A stretch of DNA of 64,000 nucleotides from Hymenopellis radicata (Eukaryota; Basidiomycota; Agaricomycetes; Agaricales; Physalacriaceae): assembly GCA_015501595.1 (NCBI GenBank), contig JADNRX010000224.1:1-64000 (forward strand). Reading direction: 5' to 3'. The notes under the pieces were generated by a model. The model was not told where the DNA came from, searched no databases, and saw only the letters and a list, made by a program, of their open reading frames with translations. A program made the translations under genes and the position numbers. Below are positions 23,551-35,931 of the stretch, piece by piece. Position 1 is the stretch's first letter, and every line of letters begins with the position of its first letter.

Positions 23551-24931
23551 ATGTTCGCTCTGTCCGTTCGCCACTTTTTGGCGATGCTTTACCTTGCGGC
23601 GATGAGCGCCTCGGCTGCACCTAGCTTGTCGTTGTCCGTCGCCGGTAGCTATGCATCTCAATAGCATATTGTCGATTTTTCACTAACATTTATTCCGCAG
23701 GGGCCGACTCCGTCGTTGATGTTAGCAACCTTGAGGTCGCCACCACTGTCACCAACACCGGTGATGAGACCCTCAAGATTCTCAACGACCCCTCGTCGGT
23801 CCTTGTGAGCGACTACGCGACGAACTCCTTCTCTATCTCCAGCCTCGCGGACAACGCGTCTCCCAAGTTCACTGGTGTCAAGCTCAAGTATGTCCCAGAG
23901 TATGTAGTCGCGAAGGCTGCAGACTCGTCCTTCACTGTTCTTGCGCCGGGCGAGTCCGTTACGGTTTCCCACAACCGTACGTCTAAATCGTAGTCTATTC
24001 TTTTTATCACTGTACCTGATCGTCCTCGATGACAGTCGGTGCAGCTTACAACTTCACTACTTCTGGTGAAGCCACCTATAAAATCGCCCCCTCCGATGTG
24101 TTCAGCGTTGTTGACGCGTCCGGCTCGCTTGTATCCCTCAAGGCTTCGACCGTCGACACCCACACCGCTGCGCTTAAGGGCACGTTGTCTGTCGCTCGTC
24201 GCTCCAACTTGAACAAGCGCATCTCCTATAACGGATGCAGCTCTTCACGCCAGAGCACCCTCGTCACTGCCGCTGCCGCCGCTCAGAGCTACGCTTCGGC
24301 TGCTAATTCGTGAGCCGCACGTTCTCCTAATGAAAATCAACGCTAAATGGCATTGTCTTAGTTATCTCACCGCTAACACTGCGTCTACGGCTCGCTATGT
24401 GAAGTGGTTCGGGACTTACACTTCCAGCCGGCACTCCACCGTCGCGTCGCATTATGCTAACATGCTCCAACACCCTTACGCTGACTACGAATACGACTGC
24501 ACCTGCACTGACAGCGACGTTTACGCCTACGTTTACCCTGATGAGTATGTATAAATCTATCATCATGAGGAAATCATCATCTAACCGGCGCCATAGATTT
24601 GGTACCATATAGTACGCGTCTATTTCTGGACGTTGTTTAGACTTTTAAACACTTCCTTTTAGTCTTTGTGCAGTCTTTTGGGAAGTGTCGAATACAGGGA
24701 CTGACTCTCGGGTAAGCCCTTCGTCTACACGACTGATTTCTGCCTAACAGTGTGACCTAGGGCGGAACCCTCATCCACGAATCCTCCCACTTCGACATCA
24801 TCGGTGAAACTCAGGACTACGTTTACGGCCAGTCTGCCGCGGCCTCCCTTGCTAGCAGCAACCCCTCAGAGGCCATCGAGAACGCCGACAACCACGAGTA
24901 CTTTGCGGAGAACAACCCAGCTCTTTCATAA
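23551..24931 (+). CDS. Peptidyl-Lys metalloendopeptidase (M35), secreted, copy 1
   Basis: Secreted zinc protease expected to cut on the amino side of lysine, as the Grifola and Armillaria enzymes do. A signal peptide is visible (MFALSVRHFLAMLYLAAMSASA). The propeptide continues through DVSNLEVATTVTNTGDETL to about residue 180; the mature part starts near the repeat of Tyr, Asn and Cys (ISYNGCSSSRQSTLV). The catalytic end has HESSH (zinc-binding HExxH) followed by GETQDYVYG, the M35 GTxxDxxYG-type signature in slightly altered form, and NHEYFAENNPALS. Introns: 23645-23700, 23977-24034, 24310-24361, one near 24543-24660 and one before GGTLIHE. The fourth exon ends earlier than in copy 2, losing about five residues. 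Tandem with copy 2. Confidence 0.9.
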
Positions 24932-25965
24932 TGAGGAGACACAGAGTTCAAGTTGTATACTGATATTTCTCTGGGAAACGCCTCCTGATCAATGAAGTTA
25001 TACCAGTGCGTTGTAAATGAATTCGAATAGACTTTGCTTGAGCTGATGTACTATGTGAATGCGTGAAACCCATATTCTTCGGTGGTTCTTGGCCATGCCA
25101 TGTCGCGTGATCGGTCTAGATTCCTTTACGATCATGAGCAAATTTGGTAACTCGACACAAACTCGACATCTACTCAACGCTTGGAGACTCGGTACTATAT
25201 ATCAATGGGGTCGTTGAGTCGCTGATGCACACCGCATGCCATTCGTCGCGGTGCTGCATGGGGCGGGAGTTATTCGACTGTCACGACCTTATGGCGAGCT
25301 GCTTCTGTTTTATTCATTCGCCGGATTTTAACCTCTTGTGATATCTGGACGTGACAACAGCCGCGCTAGCTACATGCATCGGCACGCGCGATAGTCGATT
25401 GTTCGTGTGGTTCTTACGCCAATCAACAATCGCTCTGTCAGCACATGTGTACAACCTCGTCCTAGCGGTCCGGTTCTAGCTCACTCGTAATAAATCCTTC
25501 GACCGTGTCTGCGGAGGGAATGGAAGCATCAGTACTTTAGCGGCTAACGCAGATGCGATGGTCTTTCCTCTCCCTCGCCTACCGCGTGTAGGTGACCACG
25601 AATACGCTCTATTCTGCTTTAAAAGCGGCTTCTCTTCGCCAGACCCAGCAACTGATACAGGCGACCTGTTTCGAGCATTCTGTCGGTACCGAGGCTGAAG
25701 AACCGGCATGCTTTTAGGCTCCATGTGACATTGCTGTTTATGTTACAGATGGTCTTGGCAGTATGCGGAGGAAGCGTTGAAGGAACCTCTTCGGGATTCT
25801 CGTCAGTACAGCTGTGCTTCCATAACACGCGCTCACGTCTCGAGACTTATGATTCCTTGTACGTGCATATGGAGGGTGCGACTGGGCCTGTATGGTCAGC
25901 ATGGCCGCATTTATGGCGTTCGTGTCTGGAGGCGATAAGTTATCGTGTGGAAGACATTGAGCGAC
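24932..25965. other. Intergenic between the two metalloprotease genes
   Basis: No gene supported; it should contain the copy 2 promoter. Confidence 0.5.
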
Positions 25966-25972
25966 TATAAAA
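25966..25972 (+). promoter_or_regulatory. TATA box of metalloprotease copy 2
   Basis: TATAAAA lies 64 nt upstream of the ATG at 26030. Confidence 0.6.
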
Positions 25973-26029
25973 GTCAACGCAGCGTACTGAAATACTCCAC
26001 CAGTAGTCTGCTAGGTATCCATCCACACA

Positions 26030-27365
26030 ATGTTCGCCCCCTCCCTTCGCAGCTTCTTGACCGCTCTCTGCTTGTCGGCAATCACTGCTTCGGCTGCGCC
26101 TTCTCTGTCGTTGTCGGTAACCGGTAAGCAGGCGTCATGCCCATAACATTGGAAAATTGCTAAGAAAGTTGCCTCGTAGGAGCTGACTCTGTCGTCGATG
26201 TTAACAACCTTGAGGTTGCCACGACCCTCACCAACTCTGGTGACGAGACGTTGAAGATCCTTAACGACCCATCTTCTATCCTCGTCAACTCGTACGCGAC
26301 CAACAGCTTCGCCATCAACAGCCTCGGCGTGAACGCATCCCCGTTGTTCACTGGTGTCAAGGTCAAATATGTACCCGAACAAGTCGCCGCCAAAGGTGCC
26401 GACTCTTCTTTCACTGTCCTCGCTCCCGGCGAGTCGGTGACTGTCTCCCACAACTGTAAGGCTTCTCTTTGTCGATCATTTCAAAACGTGTTCTGATGTT
26501 CCGAATCGCAGTGGGTGCCGCGTACAACTTCACCAACTCCGGTGAGGCGGCGTACAGCATCGCTGCTGACAATGTCTTCAGCGTTGTCGATGCATCTGGC
26601 TCGCTTCAGTCGCTCAAGGCGTCCGTGGACACCCACACCGCTGAGCTCACCGGTGCCCTAGCTGTTGCTCGCCGCTCCAACCTCGAGAAGCGCATCTCTT
26701 ACAATGGATGCAGCTCTTCGCGCCAGAGCACCCTCGTCACTGCCGCTGCCGCCGCCCAAAGCTACGCTTCGGCTGCTAATTCGTGAGTTGTACGTCTTCC
26801 CATTGAAGATTACCGCTAAACAGCGTTCTCTGTAGTTACCTCACCGCTAACACTGCGTCTACTGCTCGCTATGTAAAATGGTTCGGAACGTACACCTCGG
26901 CTCGCCACTCGACTGTCGCGTCGCACTTCTCTAAGATGCTCAACTACCCTTTCGCCAACTATGAGTACGACTGTACCTGCACTGACAGCGACGTCTACGC
27001 ATATGTCTACTCTGACGACTCCAGCACAATCTACTGTAAGGCTTCTCTTTGTCGATCTCATAAGTTCAAAACGTGTTCTGATGTTCCGAATTTCAAGTGT
27101 GTGGCGTCTTCTGGGAAACGTCAAATACAGGCACTGACTCTCGGGTAAGCGCGTCATTCAATGCAGCTTCTTGCCATCTAAAGATATGTTCCAGGGCGGA
27201 ACCCTCATCCACGAGTCGTCCCACTTCACTGTCATCGGCGGAACTGACGACGTTGTTTACGGCCAGAGCGGAGCTGCTGCTCTTGCCATCAGTAGTCCCG
27301 CCCAGGCGATCACTAATGCTGACAGCCACGAGTACTTCGCTGAGAACAACCCAGTTCTCTCATAA
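26030..27365 (+). CDS. Peptidyl-Lys metalloendopeptidase (M35), secreted, copy 2
   Basis: Tandem paralogue of the gene at 23551 with the same intron positions. Signal peptide MFAPSLRSFLTALCLSAITA; propeptide with the same TNSGDETLKILNDPSS segment; mature start region ISYNGCSSSRQS; catalytic HESSHF followed by GGTDDVVYGQ, the full M35 HExxH plus GTxxDxxYG signature, and SHEYFAENNPVLS at the end. Length is about 350 residues, close to known basidiomycete enzymes. It is more canonical than copy 1 at the zinc-site loop. Predicted extracellular; a nutritional role in protein digestion is inferred. Confidence 0.92.
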
Positions 27366-27569
27366 ATGATGCGGGAAACATTCCATGTTGTAAGATGTAG
27401 AATGAAATAAATTTACGAACTTCGCATGGTTTCGGTGTCGCATATTCTTGACGCATGCTTTGCTTACATCGTTCTTACATATGCTGGTTCTGATTTTCAT
27501 TGCTTGACATTGCATGATGGTGTTCGGAACTTGCCGGTCGGGTTTGCTTCCTTCCATCATCATCACAGA

Positions 27570-30500
27570 ATGCCTTACCATGTCATTGTAAGTTTTAGGC
27601 CTCCTTTGGGTGTATGTTCTCATTTCATACGTAGAATGGCGATGATTCAGAGGGCGATGTTGATGAAGACACGCCCAGCCATGCCGACGAAGACTCGGAG
27701 TGAGTATATGTTATCTTTGGAATCCAGCAGTGAATCTAATTACAGTTAATTACAGTGATGGTGAAAGCATGCCCAGACATAAACGCGCGCGAACGAGCGG
27801 TGCCGCGAATGGCACGACGAGCAAACGGCCTCCCTTAAAACCCAGGCTTCCAGAGGCCGGCGCGTTCAACCCGGAGTATGATATTCGAACACACGGCGTT
27901 CCAACGCAAACAAACAAGCGGAAGGATTTAAACATTCAACGGGAATACGGCACAAGATCCTTCTGGCCCGTGGAGGCGGGTCTACGTGAATTATTGCAGA
28001 ACACCTGGGACGGATGCGTCGCGTTCATGCGCTCCAAACGGCGTGACGCGACCGCGGAGGACATTGAAGTGTGCATCCTGGTAGATGGCGAGCCCGTTCC
28101 GCGTAAAGATCCTCTTGCCGAAGAGCCTCTTGGAGACCTCGAAGATGGCGTAGTCGTCACGTTTCTCTTTCGAGTCAAGAAGACCCTTGCCAGGCCTCCC
28201 TGCCTCCCCCGACCTCCAATCACCGCCAGACAACGGGAAGATGCTCTCCAAGAAGGCAAGCGGCCCCGTTCTCGCCGTTCGCGCTTCGAGCGGAGAGGTG
28301 ATTGCGGAGCATGGAGCGACGACCGACTACTCGGCTGGGTCAGTTTTCGATCGGGCAAGGAGCAGTGCGTTGATATTGAGTTGTTCAACGTACATAAGCC
28401 TCTCACATTGGCCACTATGACATTTGGCGCAAGCACCAAAGCCGAGGAAGTTGAAACAATCGGTGAGTGGGGAGATGGAATGAAGATGGCAAGCGATAAT
28501 GAATGCGCAAGATGAACAACGAACTCACGTCAATTTATAGGGGATTAACTGCATCAAAGGTGTCGAAGCCCCACCCGGCGGATGTCCATTATATCACTGG
28601 CAATGTTCAATGGGATTTCGCCTATAACGACGAAAAGTCACTCGAGGTCCGGGAGACTAAAGCCAACATCCCCTTTGTACCTGGTGTTCTCGTTCGGATT
28701 GTTGACTTTCCGTCGCATAAAGTCGATCTCAAGAAATTTTTGTTTCTATCTCCCCCGAAACAGCGTCTGGCGGCGAAGCGTGGAACCATCATCTTGGATA
28801 AGGCTTTGGCGAAAAATGTTTATGTCTGTCCATTGCTATCATTTCAAATGCCTTTGGTCTTACCAGTAACAGGTGAAAGGAATTCATGTTACCACCATGC
28901 CCGACCTGGTGTACGGAGTAGACATTCGAACGAACATGCCGCTATCTCGTGATCGCTCAGGTTTACAGTCCGAATTTGAGACTGCCGACACTATCTTCCA
29001 TATTTGGGCTGAACTTTTTCCTTCCAGTCGCAAGGCTAGAGACTTGTATATCGACCTTCTACTTGCAAAGTCGAAACCTGTCGAGGTCATCGCTGCTTCG
29101 TATGCGATGACCACGCCGCACTTGAAGCGGCTTTGGAAGCAGCTGAGGAACCGGGAAGGTGATGTCTTTTTCTGTTTGGATAATTCCTCACAGAAGCACA
29201 TCACGAAACACATCCTGTGTATGCGACCGTATCCCCTCAACGAACCCTTTTGGGCTCTCCTTAACCGGCGTCAACTTATTCAGTCTCCCGACGCAGCTCG
29301 CGCCGAAAGATTTGGCAACCTCCCTCCATCTCCTGTTCGCAACAGCTTGCTCATGCAGGTTCAGTTCACATTCCACCTCATTGAAGCTTTCAGATGCTTG
29401 GAGAAAAATGCGAGACAGTGTAACTACGAATTCAAGGCTGCACCACCACGTATGGACGTCGAGGTAGTCAACGCAAACGGCGTCATTCTACTCAACGATT
29501 TTATATTATCCCCCGCCTATATCCACCAAAAGCATCCGCAGTGTCCATCTTACCAGCGGTACCAGGAGAGTCTAGCAGACGACGAACAGCATGGGGCTAC
29601 GTCCTTACGGGGACCTCCTACCCACAACAGATTTCCCGATGTTGGATCCGCATTCATTTGTCACTGTGCCGCATTTCATGTCCTTGCCCATCTCGATCGG
29701 GAAATGGCCGTCGCTGGGCAGGAGAATAGACAGGAGGCCCGCCAAACTGCTCTTCAAACATTGCCGAGGGACGTCGTGTTCCAAATCACAAGGAGGCAGG
29801 ATGCCCAGGGATCAGATGTCCCAATGGACATTGGCCTCTCATGGCGAACTTGGAGCTCTGTATCGAAATTCTTGGTTACAGTATCATCCGACGTTACTGG
29901 AACAAGTCGACTGGTCCATGACGTGGAGAACGGCGTAACTCAAGCTGCTACTGCCGCTCTGCCACCCACCGAAGGAGAGACGATAAGTAAGTTCATATAC
30001 ATGTTTCCTTGAGTGTTGGGAAATTGACTGCCGCCCAGCACTGATATTCTCGCGAACCTTTGAATGCAAAAACAATACTCTTTGCCTCACCGATTTGGTT
30101 CCTCGGGGACAGAAATACGCTGCGCAAGTATGTTCGAACAAAAAAGGATCCCTCTATAGCTTGCCGCTCTATTTTACTGTCCCAGCCTCTCCTCCGCGTT
30201 CAGCCTCGATTGCCGTCGTGCAGCATCTGCCTGATCAGCTGCTCGTTACATGGACAGCCAACCCAGATGCTGATGGCGCCGATAGCTGGATTGTCGTCGT
30301 TCGCCATGGTGAAAGGGAGCTCCTTCGCAAGGAGGTTTCCACGCCGACGCTGGACACAAGGGTTGAGGACCTGCCGACCGACATCTCGAGTGCTAACGTT
30401 TCCGTGCATGTGTATGCAAAGTCGGCTAAACTCGACGGCCTCACGAGTACGGACTGCGCTTCATGGCCATGTCAAAAAACGAATCCGTCGCCTGCCTTGC

Positions 30501-32463
30501 CTGAGGCTGATGAGGAGATGGCGTATGCTGATAATGAGCGCACTGTTGGCGATGGTGCCCACGACATTGGCAATGCTGGACAGAACGAAGACAGGGAGCA
30601 GACCCCGGAGAACATCGCCGAACTCGTTATTCCAACATATGATGAGCTTGTGGCAAAGCCAAGCCTTTCGGTATGTCCAGGGTTTAACCGGACGACCGCA
30701 ACTGACTTTTGATAACTAGTCGAGCGATGAGAAAACCTACATCAACGTCAACGTCCGGTGGATTACTGTTGACGGCAATAAGAAGAAGCTTACTACTAGG
30801 AAGTACTTCATCGTCAGTCTCCAAGGAGCCGATGGTCGCCGGTTTGAGGGTACCATGCTCTACATTCACTCCATCGGCGTCCCTGATGATCCTGGTCCAG
30901 ACGACGAGGACGTCGTCGTTGTTTCCCAGTATATTCCCCGGGATCGTATTCAGTCGGACGCGCCACCCAACGAATTCCTGCGGATATGTCATCCACAGCA
31001 CGGCCCGGCAGAAAGCTCACATTTCCGTCTTTCGGATATCCTGGACGTGCATTCGGAAGCGATACCCGTCTCGGACCTTGACGTCGTCGCCGAGGTTGGC
31101 GGGGACAGGTTCTGCAAGTGGAACATTGTCTTTCGTGATGGTGAAGAGCCACAGTTCACCCCGTCCTCGCTTGCGGTGCTACTCCTCCTGCCCTGCCAAC
31201 GCTGGAGTTTGGCGAACTCTTGTCTGGGACAGGTAATGCCTCGCTGGGATTCCGGCAGGCGGGCTTTAATAATCGCTTTGCTGTTGAATGTGATGTGTCC
31301 CTTGCCTCTGCTTTCAGTGTCAGTCAACTACTACCAGTGTGCTCTGGATATTCACCTTACCAGCTTCTTCGTAGATGAATTCTCGGACGCCCGTTTTCAA
31401 GGAATCGACAGAACACTTCTTCTCGCGATCGTGGGCAGCTAAGCCGATGCTGCAATACCCATTCGCGGCTTTACTGGTCAACTGCGATACGAGGAATGGG
31501 CGAACGATTCCCAAGGACATTCTCATCAAGTGTATTGAAGAGTTTAGACCTGCATATGCTGTGAGTTCTTCCTTCCCTAGATGAACGGAACACTAACCTT
31601 CAGGTCGTGTTAGGTCTGCACTGTGTCACCCGTGAGTGATCGCCTGGGCCTTCAAATAGCTTGTTGATCTTTCCTTTCACAGGACATGAATCGTGGAAAA
31701 CTGTATGATATGACATACAAAGCCATGACGCTGGGTTACTGCCTCAAGTGGCAGGTCCTCGATTCCGCGGATTTCGGTGTTGCCGCACACAAGAAGTATC
31801 TCGTCGTATTCGCCAGTGCGCCTGGACGAGAGATGCCTGATTTTCCTCGGCCAAAGACGAGTCGCGCGCGTACACTCGAAGACGCCATCTCGGATCTGGA
31901 ATGGGACAATGCGACGTGCCGGCCCTCGGGCAAGGGCTTTGCGACGGAGTTTCCCCACCTTGCCGTCGACCAGCGTCAAGCGCTCTCCTGGCACTGTACG
32001 GGCTGCTACTTGCCTGATGTCACATCTTGGGACCCCGATGTCACCGTTGCGAAATGGGATGAACCGTTGCCTGGTAAGCTCTCTATTTTCCGATTCAGTC
32101 TTGCTGTTTACACGGCGGCGTAGACACGTTTCTTCTGCCTTCGGAGACCGTCAAATGTCGCCACCCGCGTAGGTACTTTCAAGTAGATGTTGATATTGCT
32201 TTTCTGACACGTGGATCCCGTAGACCACCCGGAGCGTTTCCTTTCTGTTCGTGAAATGGCACGGATTTTGGGAGTATCGGTAGGCTGCTCATTTTGCTGC
32301 GAAAGGAGTTGAGCTGAAGCACTTTAAGGATGAATGGGAGTTCACCGGCTCCCTTCGGGAACAGTATAGCCAACTGGCCAGTGCCATGCCGGCTTTGCTC
32401 TCTCAGGCCATTGCAGAGGAACTGGGCAAGGTTCTTGTCATGGCTAATCCTCGTCTTGCTTGA
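27570..32463 (+). CDS. GHKL ATPase / FN3-like / BAH-like / C5-DNA-methyltransferase-like fusion, copy 1
   Basis: Very large multi-exon gene. Order of parts: acidic N-terminus (GDVDEDTPSHADEDSD, spliced before MPRHKRAR); a GHKL ATPase with N-box EAGLRELLQNTWDGC (27974-28018) and glycine box GEWGDGMKM (28464-28490); a long middle region with VPGVLVRIVDFP and ALQTLPRDVVF; a fibronectin-III-like segment (LLVTWTANPDADGADSWIVV, 30240-30300); a BAH-like segment (SQYIPRDRI and FRLSDIL); then a C5-methyltransferase-like domain with motif I (FGELLSGTGNASLGF), LVNCDTR where motif IV stands, VLDSADFGVAAHKKYLV (motif VIII), DHPERFLSVREMARIL (IX) and SLREQYSQLASAMPALLSQA (X). Two frame breaks (near 28560 and 31160) and a GC donor after GDGMKM suggest decay or base errors. 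Start chosen by exon linkage, uncertain. Confidence 0.7.
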
Positions 32464-32911
32464 GTATACCCATCTGTATCAGTACTATGTTGTGTTTGTA
32501 TATTGTATATCCTGTAGAGAATGTTGTACAAACATGACCATCCCCAGAAGATAGACCTAGGCATAGACCAGTCAGATCCTGCCCAAGATGGAATTCATAA
32601 TAATAGTAATGATACACAGCAAATGTCCCACGAGGGAACCACCAGCTATACAGGAATCTGCGAGGTGACCACACCCCAACCGAGGGGGCGCTCTGCCCAT
32701 ACAAAGAGCCCATACAGGACAATACATCATTTTGTGCTCTCCACATTCCCCCCGACATCCGACCAGCGTGTCAAAAGAAAGTAACCGAATCTTGTCTTAC
32801 GCTGTCCTAGAAGCGCGCTTAACGCGTCAGAAACGCGTCGGATGCGACAGACGAACGGCAATAGCGCCGCCGAGCTGTCACAGAGTCAGTGACGGAAGTA
32901 ACGCTGAGACC
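32464..32911. other. Intergenic, upstream region of F-box A copy D
   Basis: No gene; from about 32800 it matches the duplicated upstream sequence of family A. Confidence 0.5.
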
Positions 32912-32919
32912 TTCTTTGC

Positions 32920-33422
32920 AGGACCCCTGAAAATGCCTACAAGAGGTTCGATCCAAAAAAGCCAAATCAGCCCGATTTTGAGATTTATGTATGATCCAAA
33001 AGGCCAATTTCGAGCACTTTTTGAACCACATGTCCAATCCCGAATTGAGCCAAATCTACCTGTCTGAGCTTAGGTTTGGTGTTAGGAGGGCCAAATCTGA
33101 CCATGTACCAAGACTTCGACATGTTGAGAACTAAGGACTAACAACTAGTGTGCAAGTGTTGTTTGTCGGACGATGAGTCTGCAGAAGCACAGAATGGTCC
33201 CAGAACACGACAAAAAGGCTGAATGACTGTAGCAGCAGAAAAAAATACACAATTTGAATGCTCTAGACAAAAAATGGGAGGTCCGATTTTTTTGGGCCAA
33301 AAGTGCTGACTTTTTCGGAGGTCCGATTTATAAGGCCAAAAACGAGCCAAAATCAGAAATTTTCAAGAGCCAAAAACACCCATTTTGGGATCGAACCTCT
33401 TGTAGGCATTTTCAGGGGTCCT
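32920..33422. mobile_element. hAT-like MITE (503 bp)
   Basis: Perfect 35-bp terminal inverted repeats begin AGGACCCCTGAAAATGCCTA and end in the reverse order at 33422. The flanking 8-bp duplication TTCTTTGC is at 32912-32919 and 33423-33430. The interior is non-coding with recurrent GAGCCAAA and GGTCCGATTT stretches. It interrupts the conserved GAGACCTT...CTCTTGCACTC segment that is continuous upstream of family-A copies A, B and E. An 8-bp TSD suggests the hAT superfamily. Confidence 0.88.
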
Positions 33423-33555
33423 TTCTTTGCCCTCTTGCACTCATACCACGACCTACCAAGGAGCGCCTAGTTCATACAAACGCAAGGATATTCCTCGTCT
33501 CGGGATCCGTTCTTCTAGTCGTCTTTTCTGGGAGACTTCCGCGAATCATCCTATC

Positions 33556-35106
33556 ATGGTGCGCGTCCGGTCGTCTCGATTCATTCCGCTTTTTTATAAC
33601 GAGAAAAGACTCAGCCTGGCATTCCTCTCGAAATCAAAACTCTCATTATCCGAGAGTTATCACCATACGCCTCCAGATCCAACCCTCGCTCTACCCCTGT
33701 GTCCGGAGACGAAAACGCTGCATACATTCGTGACCTCTGCGCAGTCTGCTTGGCCTGGCCAGATACAATTGCCATCATCCGCAAAATCCTCTTCGAAGAC
33801 ATTTCCATTCGTCCAAACAATCACCATATAGACGCGTCGCTGCGCAACCTTTGCCAGGCCCTAGAAAATGATCCCGGTCTTTCCACGTTCGTCAAGACAC
33901 TTGAATTCTCTCATCGAAACACCAACAGCTCGTCGCGCAAAAAATCTCCCTTCATTCCCACTGCCAGCCGTTCGCTCTTCCTCTCGTTCTTATCCTTCAT
34001 TCCCAACATGCGCAAACTCAGATTTCTTACCCTCGACAACATGTGTTTCCACGATGAGACTTCCATAGAGTTCAACGACTTACGCGTCCTGAAGGAATCC
34101 TCGGTGACGTTCCTCACCCTCAGGAACAGCACCTTCTCCATTCCAGCATTTAACGTGTTCCTCGGTTACTGGGAGGGTAGGGAGCTTGACCTCTCCGTTG
34201 ACGGTATATCCCTCATTCCGCATACCACCTACACGTCGGATCAGATGTTGCTTGAAATCGACGAAGATACAGGGGACTGGGATGAGGAGAATATTCGGAC
34301 GGAATGGGAGATCGACAAGCCCCGCGCGGCGTCCTTCTTATCTGTTACATATCTCGAGCTGAAACTCTCCAACTCCGGAATGCTGATGCTCATGGACTTT
34401 TTAGCGAGTGATGAGTGGTCGCCGTTGAAATCTGTACATGGTTTGGAGATATTCTCGGAAGATGCGATAACCGCCACAACTGTGATCCGGATCAACAATC
34501 TCATCCGACGATACGAACCGGTCTCTTATCTGGGTTTGAATTTCTTCTCCAATGAGTGTATGTGGCGTGCTTTATTTATGATTTCTCCTATCGCCTGACA
34601 TACTTTCTTCGCCAGTTGAAGATGCAATTGGTACACCGCTCTATCTTGCCGGGATCGAACATGGGGGCGTCCGTCTAAGGCTTCATAACTGCTTCACTCT
34701 TTTCGAACTGGACAAAGATCTCTTCGAGTGGTACATTGAAAGCTTTGCTGCCGTTCCGCCCAATTCGAGCCTCCGAGAGTTCTGCTTGGAACTTGCTGTA
34801 CTTGTTCCCCTCGAAGCCAGGGACTTGGGATCACAAGGTGTTTGGAGGAGACTGGATTCAGCCTTGTCTGGCGACAACTTACAGCTCGAGACCCTCATCA
34901 TTGATGTGTATCTCAAGCCTTCCCCGAATGGCGCCAGGACGCCCGGACTGCCGCAGTTACAGACGTGGTTGATGGAGATTTGTTTTCCGGAGGTTACCGC
35001 AAAATATTTCAGATGCAATAAGGAGTCGGAGGAAACGGAAGGAAGGGAGATGAGCGCGCTGAGGTTCTGGATTGGAGATGAGCAGGTCGACCCAAGGAAA
35101 CACTGA
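33556..35106 (+). CDS. F-box-like protein, family A, copy D (intact)
   Basis: A single-codon first exon (ATG 33556-33558) and a 56-nt intron, then 33615-34557 and 34616-35106: 478 residues with every junction in frame. It begins PGIPLEIKTLIIRELSPYAS, followed by the helix DLCAVCLAWPDTIAIIRKIL and a leucine-rich, irregularly repeated body (LRFLTLDNMCFHDETSIEF, VTFLTLRNSTF). It ends WIGDEQVDPRKH. One of two undamaged family-A copies. Its upstream region carries the hAT-like MITE about 130 nt before the ATG, which may separate it from its original promoter. A DAAO remnant follows it, the reverse of the DAAO-first order in the other blocks. Confidence 0.85.
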
Positions 35107-35365
35107 TTAGGAATACAGTATCGGAAACCTGCTGTTACTCGCGCTACCTCGCTATGAGAGTTTCAAGTTTGATATCAAGTTGAACACTTCTGAATGCCAT
35201 ATCCTCCGTACTATCAAAACATACGTGTCAGATTCTTCGTCAAATGAAATTCTGGAATGACCAAGGCCGTCTCATATCAAACTTGCCGACCAAAATGCCC
35301 CCATCTATCCCGCCGCCGTCGCGCCTCTCCCGCCATAGAGCGGCGTTGTAATTACTTAATATATC

Positions 35366-35600
35366 ATGCCTAAGAAGCGCATCCTTGTTGTTGGGGGTGG
35401 CGTCACTGGTTTTACTGTAAGTCTTTACTTAATAATCTACTTTCATCTCATCAACCTTCAGACCGCTTGGGCACTTCTAGATGCCGGCTCGTCGCCGACC
35501 CCAAGAACCGCATCACCTCTCAAATCACTGATGCTCTCTGGGAATTCCCACCCGCTGTCTGTGGAGAGCACACCGACGTAAGGATCTTCGTCCTTGGGCT
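35366..35600 (+). pseudogene. D-amino-acid oxidase fragment, copy D
   Basis: Retains MPKKRILVVGGGVTGFT, an intron, TAWALLDAG, and the end of exon 2 (ALWEFPPAVCG-like). The ten residues YDVTIIAERW are deleted after TAWALLDAG, and everything from exon 3 on is missing. The N-terminal 31 residues are also absent. It cannot encode an oxidase. Confidence 0.82.
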
Positions 35601-35610
35601 GATCGCCGTC

Positions 35611-35931
35611 TTACCTAGAGAAACGGTGAAACATCCTCATCCACACTGTGATAGCTGTCGAGTACTCTGGATCAAGGCATGGTGCTAAATAAGCTCTCAA
35701 CGATCTCCCGATATGATGCAACAGGCCGAACGGATGCCCTATCGAATATGAGGCAGCGCAGCAGGCGCAACGCATCGTCCGATCCCGACCGACCAGTATC
35801 CGCCCAGGCATAACCGCGCCAATCTCTATCCAGAAGTGCGCGCGCGCAATAATTGACTCATGGGCCTCGCACTGCAGAGCGACATGCGCCACAGTTTCCA
35901 GGGATGATGGATGGCACTGGCTGGCGTGCAT
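35611..35931 (-). pseudogene. Possible reverse-transcriptase C-terminal fragment
   Basis: Minus-strand reading frame with CHPSSLETVAHVALQCEAHE, which resembles the zinc-knuckle tail (ETxxHxxxxC) that follows reverse transcriptase in LINE elements. No catalytic region is present nearby. The family assignment rests on a short motif and is tentative. Confidence 0.3.

Noticed and set aside
30060..30719. Plus-strand ORF of 219 codons overlapping the FN3-like segment
   Set aside because: It is an alternative frame of the fusion gene; the other frame matches copy 2 and gives the FN3 signature.
35611..35931. Complete retrotransposon
   Set aside because: Only a zinc-knuckle-like tail is seen; there are no polymerase motifs, LTRs or poly-A tract nearby.
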